Shown here: positions 1-6,779 of the stretch, piece after piece
How the letters are laid out: every line of letters begins with the position of its first letter
Numbering within the stretch: the stretch's first letter is position 1
Assembly (NCBI GenBank): GCA_910579545.1
Contig: CAJTVI010000074.1
Location: 1 to 11,420 of the forward strand
DNA length: 11,420 nt
Direction of reading: 5' to 3'
DNA from: an uncultured Oscillospiraceae bacterium
GTDB taxonomy: Bacteria; Bacillota; Clostridia; Oscillospirales; Ruminococcaceae
Program-made: the position numbers and the translations under genes
Notes under the pieces: generated by a model
What the model was told of the DNA's origin: nothing
Database searches by the model: none
Seen by the model: the letters and a program-made list of their open reading frames with translations, nothing else

Positions 1-1
1 C

Positions 2-2002
2 GGCGGTGCGGCCCTGTTTTGGGTCTGGCTGGCCGGCGCGGTGGGGTGCGGGGCCTTTTTTGGGGCGGCATACCTGCGCTGCCGCGCGCAGTTTTGCACC
101 GCGCTGCCGGTGGAGGATGCAGGGCTCAGGGCGGTGCTGGAGGGCAGCGGCCTGCGGCGCAGGGTACGGCTGCGGTGCAGCGGCCGGATCAAAACCCCCA
201 TGACCTACGGCCTGCTGCGCCCGGTGATCCTGCTGCCCCAAACGGCCGACTGGACGGACCTGCCCGGCCTCTGCCTTGCCTTGGAGCACGAGCTGATGCA
301 CATCCGGCGGCTGGACGCGCTGCGCAAGGGGCTGCTTTTGTGCGCCGCCTGCGTCCACTGGTTCAACCCCCTTGCCTGGTGCATGCTGCTGCTGGCCGGC
401 CGGGATATGGAGCTGTGCTGCGACGAAGCGGTGGTGCGCCGGCTGGGCCTTGGCCGCCGGGGGGAGTACGCCCGGGCGCTGCTGCGCATGGAGGAACAAA
501 AAAGCGGCCTGCCGCCCCTTGCCAGCGCCTTTGCCGGCAATGCGGCAGAGGAAAGGATCCTTGCCATTATGAAAACCAAAAAGCGCTCGCTGGCCGCGCT
601 GCTTGCGGCCCTGCTGCTGGTGTGCTGCGTGGGGGTGGGCTTTGCCACCACGGCGCGGGCCGGCAGCGAACCGCCCCGCCCCGGTGCGCCGGGCGGCGGG
701 TTTACCAAGGAGGAACTGGACTGGCTGGCCGGCCTTTGGATGGAGGGGTATAACAAGCTGACCGTGGCCGAATACCAACAGGCGATGTGGGCCGGGCGGG
801 ACGCCCCGGGGCGGATCGCCCTGCTGGACCGGTACGGCTGGTATCTGGCCGGGCTTACAGCGGAGGAGCGCGCCGGGCTTACGGCCGAGGAACAGGCCTT
901 TGCCGGATATTTTGAAACGGTGTACAGCCCGCTTACCGCCGAGTGGTGGCAAAAGATCGCCTTTTCCGGCGGGGTGGGGGACACGGCCGAAAACGGCAGC
1001 TCGGTGCTGCTGGAGTACACCTGCTATCTGCGCATCCAGGACGCCGAACGGCTCACGGTGGGGGAGTACGAGCAGACCCGCCTTGCCGTGCAAGCGGCCC
1101 TTGAGCGGCTGGCCGCCGAACAGCTGGCCGCCGGCCCATCCGGGCTTGCCCGGCAGAGGGGCATGCAGGATGTGGACCTTACCGATCTGGAGCGGCAGCT
1201 TAGCACCGATCAGCTGGCCGTATCCCTCAAGGGGGGCGTGCTGGTGTGGGGCTTTGGGCCGGAAAGCGCCCAGCCCCAGGACGCGCAGGGACAAGGTCGG
1301 GAGACGCCCGCCGGCCCAGCGCAGCCGGCGGACGCCGCATCCGGGCAAAGCGGGCAGGGGCAGCCCGAGCCCGCCGAGCAGCGGGAATATCCGCGGGCTT
1401 CCCGCGCGGACTACGACGACCTTTTTGTGGCGGTAAAAACCGAGGGCTGGCAGCAGCTGCCGCTGGCGGAGTTTGACCAGCGCCTGCTGGACTGGGCCAA
1501 CGAACATTTTGAGGCCTATGGCCGCATCAGCTGCGATGCGATCTGGAACGACTATGGCGCGGAGCTGACCGCGGAGGAAAAACGCTTTGTCTCGCTGACC
1601 TGCGCGCTTTCCGGCACCGAAAACGGCATGCGGGTGCGCGCTTTGCATACCGGCCGCCCCGAGGAGTCCTCCGGCGTTTCGGCCAGCCTGCCCAGCCGCA
1701 TGGAGGAAGCGGGCGGCGGGGCAGCCTGGTGCGACCTTTACTACCAGCTCTTTTACCGTGTCGCCGACCCCGCCGCCGTTACGGTGGCCGAGCGGGACGC
1801 CTGCGTGGGCGGGATGCTGGCTGAGATCGAACGGTTTTGGCAGGACACCAGCCTGGACGCCCTGCTGGCCATGAGCGAGGAGGAGGTTGCCGAAGAGTTC
1901 CGGCGCTGGGCGGCGCAGAACAGCACCGACGGGGTGCGGTTTGAGCCGGTCACGGCGGGAGATATCCACTATGAGGCGATGGACGAGCGGCGGGTTTTGT
2001 AG
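2..2002 (+). CDS. M56 (BlaR1/MecR1-like) membrane metallopeptidase, 5'-truncated by window edge
   Basis: The reading frame is open from the first complete codon at base 2, so the true start lies upstream; a GTG at 41 falls inside a membrane helix and is unlikely to be the start. Numbering from base 2 gives 666 residues. Residues about 3-24 form a membrane helix. HELMH (residues 96-100) is the HExxH zinc site, followed by the family's HWFNPLAW segment and ELCCDEAVV (137-145), where E137 is the probable third zinc ligand. A further helix lies at about 196-217, after a basic MKTKKR stretch. These are M56 peptidase hallmarks; in BlaR1/MecR1 this domain cleaves a BlaI/MecI repressor after an outside signal. 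The remaining ~450 residues should be extracytoplasmic and show no penicillin-binding SxxK/SxN/KTG set. They look like two copies of one domain (about 234-415 and 466-650) joined by a Pro/Gly/Gln-rich linker (about 418-465). The signal sensed is unknown. A BlaI-like repressor might be encoded upstream, outside the window. Confidence 0.85.
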   Translation, partial: GGAALFWVWLAGAVGCGAFFGAAYLRCRAQFCTALPVEDAGLRAVLEGSGLRRRVRLRCSGRIKTPMTYGLLRPVILLPQTADWTDLPGLCLALEHELMHIRRLDALRKGLLLCAACVHWFNPLAWCMLLLAGRDMELCCDEAVVRRLGLGRRGEYARALLRMEEQKSGLPPLASAFAGNAAEERILAIMKTKKRSLAALLAALLLVCCVGVGFATTARAGSEPPRPGAPGGGFTKEELDWLAGLWMEGYNKLTVAEYQQAMWAGRDAPGRIALLDRYGWYLAGLTAEERAGLTAEEQAFAGYFETVYSPLTAEWWQKIAFSGGVGDTAENGSSVLLEYTCYLRIQDAERLTVGEYEQTRLAVQAALERLAAEQLAAGPSGLARQRGMQDVDLTDLERQLSTDQLAVSLKGGVLVWGFGPESAQPQDAQGQGRETPAGPAQPADAASGQSGQGQPEPAEQREYPRASRADYDDLFVAVKTEGWQQLPLAEFDQRLLDWANEHFEAYGRISCDAIWNDYGAELTAEEKRFVSLTCALSGTENGMRVRALHTGRPEESSGVSASLPSRMEEAGGGAAWCDLYYQLFYRVADPAAVTVAERDACVGGMLAEIERFWQDTSLDALLAMSEEEVAEEFRRWAAQNSTDGVRFEPVTAGDIHYEAMDERRVL

Positions 2003-2052
2003 CCGCGCCCTTGCCCCTGCAAAGCCGCCGCCCTTATAAAAACAAACAAAAC

Positions 2053-2095
2053 ACGGCCGGGACTGCCTTGCGCTGCAAGGTTCCCGGCCGTTTTT
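2053..2095. terminator. Intrinsic terminator, probably bidirectional
   Basis: A perfect 10-bp stem, ACGGCCGGGA (2053-2062) with TCCCGGCCGT (2082-2091), encloses an inner 6-bp stem CCTTGC/GCAAGG with a 3-nt loop. On the + strand it is followed by five T (2091-2095), giving a strong terminator 50 nt after the M56 gene. On the - strand the stem is followed by a T-rich run (complement of the A-rich bases 2036-2052), so it can also end the symporter-ilvA transcript arriving from the right, 134 nt past the ilvA stop. Confidence 0.9.
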
Positions 2096-2228
2096 GGAAT
2101 GGTTTGGGATGCCGCAAATCAAGGGTGCCGCTCTTCTCAAAGATGCCGCCCCATTTAATGGGCTCCCGCTTTTGCGGCATAGAATGGGCCGCGGCCAAAC
2201 GGATGGAGGCCCATAAAGCCCTTTGGCT
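2096..2228. other. Intergenic spacer between terminator and ilvA stop
   Basis: This converges between the M56 gene (+) and ilvA (-). I see no convincing gene, RNA or promoter in it. If the 2053-2095 hairpin ends the minus transcript, this is the 3' untranslated region of the symporter-ilvA mRNA. Confidence 0.5.
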
Positions 2229-3434
2229 TTACACCCGCTCGCTTACCAGATGGAAGCCCGCGTCGGTCAGCGCCTTGCGGATCTCCTCGATCTGGGCGTG
2301 GTCGCGGGTCTCGAGCCCCAATTTTAAGAAGCAGCTGGTAATGGCCATGCTGGTGTCGCCCCGGTCGTGGTGGACGCTTACCACATTGCCGCCGCACTGG
2401 CTGATGATCTCGCTGACCCCCTGCAGCTGGCCGGGCTTGTCCTCTAAGGCGATCATCAAATTGACGTTGCGCCCGCTCATTACAAGGCCGCGGGTGATCA
2501 CCCGGCTCAAAATATTCACGTCGATGTTGCCGCCGGACACAAGGCACACCGCCTTTTTGCCCGCCAAATCCACCTTGTGGAACATGGCGGCGGCCACCCC
2601 CACCGCGCCGGCCCCCTCGGCGATCAGCTTTTGCTTTTCGATCAGGGCCAGAATGGCGGCGGCGATCTCGTCCTCGCTCACGGTCACCACCGCGTCCACA
2701 TACTGCTCTACCATGCGGAAGGTGGTGTCGCCCGGGCGCTTTACCGCAATGCCGTCCGCAAAGGTGGATACAAGCTCCAGCGCCTGCTGGCTGTGGGCCT
2801 TGAGGCTGTTCAGCATGCTGGGCGCGCCCGCCGCCTGCACCCCGTACACCTTTACCTCCGGCCGCAGCTTTTTAATGGCAAAGGCCACCCCGCTGATCAG
2901 CCCGCCGCCCCCAATGGGCACCAGTACGGCGTCCACATCGGCCAGCTGGTCCAGTATTTCCAGCCCGATGGTGCCCTGGCCGGCGATCACCTCGTCGTCG
3001 TCAAAGGGATGGATAAAGGTGGCCCCGGTCTCGGCCTGCAGCTTGCGGGCGTACTCGTAGGCGTCGTCGTAGCCGCCCTTTACCAGCTTTACCTTGGCCC
3101 CCAGCCGCTTGGTGGCCTCCACCTTGCTGATGGGCGCGCCGTCCGGCATGCAGATGGTGCTGGGGATGCCGTTTTTGGTGGCGGCCAGCGCCACACCCTG
3201 CGCGTGGTTGCCGGCGCTGCAGGCAATAATGCCCCGGGCCTTTTCCTCCTCGGTCAGCTGGCTGATCTTGTAGTAGGCGCCCCGCAGCTTAAAGCTGCCG
3301 GTCACCTGCAAATTTTCGGTTTTCAGGTACACCTCGCCCTCACAGCCAAGGCCGGGCGCGGCGATCAGGTCGGTTTTGCGGGCCGCGTCCTTCAGCACAA
3401 AGGCGGCGTGGTAGATTTTATCCAGTGTCAGCAT
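2229..3434 (-). CDS. ilvA: Threonine dehydratase (threonine ammonia-lyase) with C-terminal ACT domain
   Basis: This cytoplasmic PLP enzyme deaminates L-threonine to 2-ketobutyrate and ammonia, often also serine to pyruvate; 2-ketobutyrate is the first precursor of isoleucine. The 401-residue protein has the fold-type II marks: SFKLRGA with PLP lysine K49, SAGNHAQG (73-80), the phosphate-binding loop GGGGL (175-179) and a later SGGNID. Residues about 323-401 (NVNLMIALEDKPGQL onward) form one ACT domain, a small-molecule-sensing module. This is the ~400-residue single-ACT form, shorter than the ~510-residue E. coli IlvA and longer than an ACT-less TdcB, so biosynthetic versus catabolic use cannot be decided from sequence. 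The ATG at 3434 is preceded by AGAGGGAG at 3454-3447, a rather long spacing of 12 nt. It lies 36 nt downstream of the symporter stop on the same strand, so the two are probably co-transcribed. Confidence 0.93.
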   Translation of the reverse strand: MLTLDKIYHAAFVLKDAARKTDLIAAPGLGCEGEVYLKTENLQVTGSFKLRGAYYKISQLTEEEKARGIIACSAGNHAQGVALAATKNGIPSTICMPDGAPISKVEATKRLGAKVKLVKGGYDDAYEYARKLQAETGATFIHPFDDDEVIAGQGTIGLEILDQLADVDAVLVPIGGGGLISGVAFAIKKLRPEVKVYGVQAAGAPSMLNSLKAHSQQALELVSTFADGIAVKRPGDTTFRMVEQYVDAVVTVSEDEIAAAILALIEKQKLIAEGAGAVGVAAAMFHKVDLAGKKAVCLVSGGNIDVNILSRVITRGLVMSGRNVNLMIALEDKPGQLQGVSEIISQCGGNVVSVHHDRGDTSMAITSCFLKLGLETRDHAQIEEIRKALTDAGFHLVSERV

Positions 3435-3470
3435 GGCGGTTTTTCGCTCCCTCTATTCTTTCTTAAAGCC

Positions 3471-4859
3471 TCAGTCGTCGATCACCGGAATCTCGGCAGG
3501 GTCCTGCTCGTCCAGATGGGCTAAGTAATGTTTGGTGTCGGCCGCGATCACCCCCGAAAGCATCAGCACGGCCACTAAGTTCGGCACCGCCATCAGGGCG
3601 TTGAGGATGTTGGAGATGTTCCACACCATGTCCAGCGCCAGCACCGGGCCGATCACCACAATGGCGGTAAAGATCACCTTGTAAGGTAAAATGGCTTTAC
3701 GGCCCAGCAGGTACTCGGCGCAGCGCTCGCCGTAGTAGGACCAGCCCAAAATGGTGGAGTAGGCAAAGGTGATGATGCCAATTACCAGGATGGCCGGCCC
3801 CAGCACCGGGATCTGGCCAAAGGCGGCGGAGGTCATCTGGCCGCCGTTTTCAAGGCCTTCGATGTTGATGGAGGGATTTTTCATCACGGTGGTCACCAGC
3901 ACAAGGCCGGTCATCAGGCAGACCACCACGGTGTCCCAAAAGGTGCCGGTGGCCGAAACCAGGGCCTGCCGCACCGGGTTGCGGGTCTGGGCGGCACTGG
4001 CCACCAGCGGGGCCGAGCCAAGGCCGGACTCGTTGGAAAAAAGCCCCCGCGCCACGCCGGCGCTGGCGGCCGCCATGATGCCGCGCCCCACAAGGCCGCC
4101 GGCCACCGCGCCGGGGGTAAAGGCCAGCTTTACAATGGCGGCCAGCGCCGGCAGCAGGAAATCGCGGTTGAGCACCAAAATCACAATGCAGCCCAGCACA
4201 TAAAACACCGACATAAAGGGCACCAGCTTTTCGCACAGCCGCGCAATGGACTTGATGCCGCCGATGATCACCACCGCCGTAATGGCCCCAAACACCAGCC
4301 CGATGGCAATGCGGGGGATGTGCAGAAAGGCAAGGTTGTTCTCGATGATCTCGGCAATGGCGTTGATCTGGGTGCCGCAGCCAATGCCAAACGAGGCAAT
4401 GGCCGCAAAGGCCGCAAACACAAGGCCCAGCCATTTCATATGGAGCCCGCGCTCCAGCGCGTACATGGCGCCGCCCTGCATCCGGCCGTCCCGGGTCATC
4501 ACCCGGTATTTGACCGCGATCAGCGATTCGGCATACTTGGTGGCGATGCCAAACACGCCGGTAAGCCAGCACCAGAACACCGCCCCCGGCCCGCCGATGA
4601 ATACGGCGGTGCCCACCCCCACGATGTTGCCGGTGCCAATGGTGGAGGCCAGCGCGGTGGTAAGCGCCTGGAACTGGCTTACCTCGCCGGGCGAGTCGGG
4701 GTCCCGGGTCACCGAGAGCTTGATGCCGGTAAAGGTTTTGCGCTGGATAAAGCCGGTGCGCACGGTCAAAAACAGGTGGGTGCCAAACAGCAAAACGACC
4801 ATGGGCAGCCCCCACACAAAATCGTTTACCACCTGGATGGCGTTGGAAATGGCCTGCAT
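3471..4859 (-). CDS. Sodium:alanine symporter family (AGCS) amino acid carrier
   Basis: This is a predicted inner-membrane carrier that takes up alanine or a related small neutral amino acid (glycine, serine, possibly threonine) with Na+. The 462-residue protein is close to the usual family length and has about 10-11 hydrophobic helices. Family marks include the glycine-rich stretch GPGAVFWCWLTGVFGIATKY with AESLIAVKYR after it, the TIGTGNIVGVG motif, and NESGLGSAPLVASAAQTRNP. I chose the ATG at 4859 (MQAISNAIQVVNDFVWG), which has a GAGGGGG ribosome binding site at 4872-4866 with a 6-nt spacer. The frame stays open upstream to 4949, but that extension is low-complexity, unlike the family, and overlaps the predicted promoter and leader. 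Linkage to ilvA suggests the imported amino acid is a dehydratase substrate (threonine or serine); this is inference, and alanine transport remains the default family annotation. Confidence 0.93.
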   Translation of the reverse strand: MQAISNAIQVVNDFVWGLPMVVLLFGTHLFLTVRTGFIQRKTFTGIKLSVTRDPDSPGEVSQFQALTTALASTIGTGNIVGVGTAVFIGGPGAVFWCWLTGVFGIATKYAESLIAVKYRVMTRDGRMQGGAMYALERGLHMKWLGLVFAAFAAIASFGIGCGTQINAIAEIIENNLAFLHIPRIAIGLVFGAITAVVIIGGIKSIARLCEKLVPFMSVFYVLGCIVILVLNRDFLLPALAAIVKLAFTPGAVAGGLVGRGIMAAASAGVARGLFSNESGLGSAPLVASAAQTRNPVRQALVSATGTFWDTVVVCLMTGLVLVTTVMKNPSINIEGLENGGQMTSAAFGQIPVLGPAILVIGIITFAYSTILGWSYYGERCAEYLLGRKAILPYKVIFTAIVVIGPVLALDMVWNISNILNALMAVPNLVAVLMLSGVIAADTKHYLAHLDEQDPAEIPVIDD

Positions 4860-4951
4860 ACAAATCCCCCTCAGCGCCGGCAAACCCCCTGTGGCCCCTG
4901 GCCATGCAGGGCCCCCGTCTGCCGCCGCAAAAATGTGCAAAGATACCAATT

Positions 4952-4980
4952 ATTGTACGCAATCCGCCGGATGAAATCAA
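4952..4980 (-). promoter_or_regulatory. Predicted sigma-A-type promoter for the symporter-ilvA unit
   Basis: Read on the - strand, TTGATT (complement of 4975-4980) and TACAAT (complement of 4952-4957) are separated by exactly 17 nt. Both are close to consensus, and transcription would start about 85 nt before the symporter start codon. The spacer and leader are more AT-rich than the coding regions around them. An inverted repeat (4998-5027) begins 17 nt upstream of the -35 box. Confidence 0.72.
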
Positions 4981-4997
4981 GAGCGGAGGCCGGATAT

Positions 4998-5027
4998 TTT
5001 GCCCAAAGCCCCAAAACTTTGGGCAAA
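4998..5027. repeat. Perfect 11-bp inverted repeat between divergent promoters (candidate operator)
   Basis: TTTGCCCAAAG (4998-5008) and CTTTGGGCAAA (5017-5027) are exact reverse complements around an 8-nt centre. No T-run follows on either strand and no gene reads into it, so it is not a normal terminator. It sits just upstream of the symporter -35 box and 38 nt upstream of the pfk -35 box, which suits a regulator binding site; the regulator is unknown. Confidence 0.55.
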
Positions 5028-5047
5028 GGGGCCGCCCAAATGGCCCC
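5028..5047. repeat. 6-bp inverted repeat adjoining the larger one
   Basis: GGGGCC (5028-5033) and GGCCCC (5042-5047) flank GCCCAAAT. The centre repeats the GCCCAAA half-word at 5001-5007 of the neighbouring repeat. In GC-rich DNA such short repeats can be chance; it is listed because of the shared half-word and the promoter position. Confidence 0.3.
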
Positions 5048-5065
5048 ATCGGGCGCAAATCGGCA

Positions 5066-5113
5066 TTGACAAAACCCTGTGCAGGGGATACTCTAACTAT
5101 ATAGCGATATAAT
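5066..5113 (+). promoter_or_regulatory. Predicted promoter of the phosphofructokinase gene
   Basis: A perfect -35 box TTGACA (5066-5071) is followed after 17 nt by TACTCT (5089-5094), a 4/6 match to the -10 consensus. A perfect TATAAT also occurs at 5108-5113 but lies too far from TTGACA and has no good -35 of its own, so it may be an overlapping weak promoter or just AT-rich melting sequence. The start would be near 5101, giving a leader of about 60 nt with AAAGGAGG at 5146-5153. Confidence 0.65.
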
Positions 5114-5161
5114 ATGCGGCGGATCTAAAGATCAAGATCAACGTTAAAGGAGGATGTCAAG

Positions 5162-6238
5162 ATGAAAAAACGCGTGGGGATCCTTACCTCCGGGGGCGAT
5201 TGCCCGGGCCTGAACGCAACCATCCGCGGGGTGGCCAAGGCGCTGTACCAGCGCATGGGCGAGAATGTGGAGATCGTGGGCATTGCCAACGGCTATTCCG
5301 GCCTGATCAACGGCGAGTGGCGGGTGATGCAGCCGCACGAGTTTTCTGGCATTCTCACGGTGGGCGGCACCATCCTGGGCACCAAGCGCACCCCCTTTAA
5401 GCTGATGCGGGTCGTGGGGGAGGACAATGTGGACAAGGTGGAGGCCATGAAAAAGAACTACGCCGCCATGAAGCTGGACTGCCTGCTCACCTTAGGCGGC
5501 AACGGCACCCACAAAACGGCCAACCTGCTCAGCGAGGAAGGGCTCAACATCATCGGGCTGCCAAAAACCATCGACAACGACATCTACGGCACCGACGTTA
5601 CCTTTGGCTTTCACACCGCGGTGGACATTGCCACCGACGTGATCGACCGCATCCACACCACCGCCGGCAGCCACAGCCGTGTGATGGTGGTGGAGGTCAT
5701 GGGCAACAAGGCCGGCTGGCTTACCCTGTACGCCGGCATTGCGGGCGGGGCCGACATTATCCTGATCCCCGAGCTGCCCTATTCCATCGACAACGTCTGC
5801 CGCGCGGTGGAGGGCCGGGGCAAGCAGGGCAAAAAGTTCTCGATCGTGGCGGTGGCCGAGGGCGCTTACGACACCGAGGAAGCCCGCATGAAGAAAAAGG
5901 AGCGGGCGGCCAGGCGCCAGGAGGCGGGCGAGGCCACCGCGACCAACCGCATCGCCAAGCAGATCGAGAGCATGACCGGCCTTGAGACCCGGGTCTGCGT
6001 GCCGGGACACATGCAGCGCGGCGGCAGCCCCTCGGCCTACGACCGGGTGCTGGCCACCCAGTTTGGCGTGCACGCGGCAAAGCTGGTGGAGGCCGAGCAG
6101 TACGGCGTGACCGTTGCCATGAAAAACCGCCGCATTGCCGAAAACCCCTTGAGCGAGATCGCCGGCAAAAGCCGCCTGGTCCCGCCCGACCACGCCATGC
6201 TCTCGGTGGCCCGCCGCATGGGGGTCAGCCTGGGGTAA
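5162..6238 (+). CDS. pfkA: 6-phosphofructokinase (PFKA superfamily, GGNGT/PKTIDND type)
   Basis: This cytoplasmic enzyme phosphorylates fructose 6-phosphate to fructose 1,6-bisphosphate in glycolysis. The 358 residues carry SGGDCPGLNA (10-19) near the N-terminus, GGNGT (112-116), LPKTIDNDI with catalytic-base candidate D138, MGNKAGWLTL, and GHMQRGGSPSAYDR in the fructose-phosphate/regulatory half. Aligned by eye with E. coli PfkA, N114 sits at D103, G115 at G104 and K135 at G124. Glycine at 104 is typical of ATP-using enzymes, while lysine at 124 is the residue found in PPi-dependent and mixed 'group III' PFKs, so the phosphoryl donor (ATP or PPi) is not certain. The start is fixed by AAAGGAGG 8 nt upstream. 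It has its own promoter and about 540 nt of regulatory DNA separates it from leuA, so it is probably monocistronic. No T-tailed terminator directly follows it. Confidence 0.93.
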   Translation: MKKRVGILTSGGDCPGLNATIRGVAKALYQRMGENVEIVGIANGYSGLINGEWRVMQPHEFSGILTVGGTILGTKRTPFKLMRVVGEDNVDKVEAMKKNYAAMKLDCLLTLGGNGTHKTANLLSEEGLNIIGLPKTIDNDIYGTDVTFGFHTAVDIATDVIDRIHTTAGSHSRVMVVEVMGNKAGWLTLYAGIAGGADIILIPELPYSIDNVCRAVEGRGKQGKKFSIVAVAEGAYDTEEARMKKKERAARRQEAGEATATNRIAKQIESMTGLETRVCVPGHMQRGGSPSAYDRVLATQFGVHAAKLVEAEQYGVTVAMKNRRIAENPLSEIAGKSRLVPPDHAMLSVARRMGVSLG

Positions 6239-6277
6239 ACCGCGCGCCGGGCCGGCAAAACGCCCCGGCTCCAAAAA

Positions 6278-6312
6278 GGGGCTTGACAAGCCCCCGCGTA
6301 AGCTGATACAAT
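6278..6312 (+). promoter_or_regulatory. Promoter of the leu operon, -35 inside a perfect palindrome
   Basis: TTGACA (6283-6288) and TACAAT (6307-6312) are 18 nt apart, a strong sigma-A-type pair; transcription should start near 6319, just before the T-box leader. The -35 box is contained in the exact palindrome GGGGCTTGACAAGCCCC (6278-6294, 8-bp arms around one A). A protein bound there would compete with RNA polymerase, so an initiation-level control in addition to the T-box is possible. It could instead be a degenerate pfk transcript hairpin, but no T-run follows. Confidence 0.75.
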
Positions 6313-6354
6313 AGCCCAAAAGCAAAGCCCGTTTTATTTGCGGGCAGTGTTTCA

Positions 6355-6694
6355 AATGCGATGACAGGGAGAAAGCAAAGGCTTTGCGCGCTGGGGGGCG
6401 GCCCGCCCCCGCAAGAGAGCTGCCGGCTGGTGCAAGGCAGTGCCGCCGCCTTTGTATACTGGCCCTCGAGCAGCCGCGCTGAATTACCCTCCGTTAAAAG
6501 GAGGGCGGGTAGGCGCGGCCGGTGCTCCGCCGTTAGCGGGAGGGTGGTTCGCGCTTTTGCCAAAAAACGCCGACCATGCAGAGCGGTCGCCCTTTGGGGC
6601 GGCAATGAGAGTGGTACCGCGGGCGGTTCTTGTTTTGTACAGGGGCCCTCGTCTCTCAAGGGGAAGCACCCCCTTGGAGGACGAGGGCTTTTTT
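6355..6694 (+). promoter_or_regulatory. T-box riboswitch (tRNA-Leu sensing) of the leucine operon
   Basis: The leader has the parts of a class I T-box in order. Stem I opens with GCGATGACAGGGAGAAAG (from 6358), then a GC-rich hairpin (6394-6410), the AGAGAGC kink-turn segment (6414-6420) and the distal GGCTGGTGCAA loop. The specifier region CCCTCGAGC follows, with codon CTC (Leu) at 6465-6467. Next are a CCCTCC/GGAGGG hairpin (6487-6505), stem III CCGC-CGTTA-GCGG (6527-6539), and the T-box AGAGTGGTACCGCG (6608-6621). The bulge TGGT (6612-6615) would pair with a tRNA ending in ACCA, as expected for tRNA-Leu with discriminator A. TGAGAG (6606-6611) can pair with CTCTCA (6653-6658) to form the antiterminator. 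Uncharged tRNA-Leu should stabilise it and allow transcription into leuA. The specifier identity agrees with the downstream leuA-C-D-B genes. Confidence 0.95.
6645..6694 (+). terminator. T-box regulated intrinsic terminator
   Basis: GCCCTCGTC (6645-6653) pairs with GACGAGGGC (6680-6688), and the stem continues inward through wobble pairs and one mismatch to AAGGGG/CCCCTT around a GAAGCA-type loop; six T follow (6689-6694). Its 5' arm contains the CTCTCA used by the competing antiterminator, so the two structures are mutually exclusive. Confidence 0.93.
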
Positions 6695-6779
6695 GTTTCC
6701 CCTTTGGTCCCTGCCGGCCGGGGCAGCCCGGCCAAAACGCAAAAACCCCAAACCGGGTTACGATGGAGGAGTGCAAGTT

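Noticed and set aside
2214..2231. TAAAGCC-CTTT-GGCTTTA hairpin over the ilvA stop codon as terminator
   Set aside because: It is a perfect but AT-containing 7-bp stem with no T-run on the - strand; the 2053-2095 hairpin is a far better terminator.
4860..4949. N-terminal extension of the symporter from an ATG at 4949
   Set aside because: The extra residues do not look like the family, and the start would lie within a few bases of the predicted -10 box; the ATG at 4859 has its own ribosome binding site.
3850..5058. Alternative - strand frame overlapping the symporter gene
   Set aside because: It is Arg/His/Gly-rich without membrane helices, while the overlapping frame encodes a well-matched AGCS carrier.
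6246..6269. GCCGGG/CCCGGC repeat after pfkA as terminator
   Set aside because: The loop is long, no T-run follows, and such repeats are common by chance in this GC-rich DNA.
6630..6779. N-terminal extension of leuA into the leader
   Set aside because: It would translate the T-box terminator; the ATG at 6780 has a strong ribosome binding site and matches the family N-terminus.
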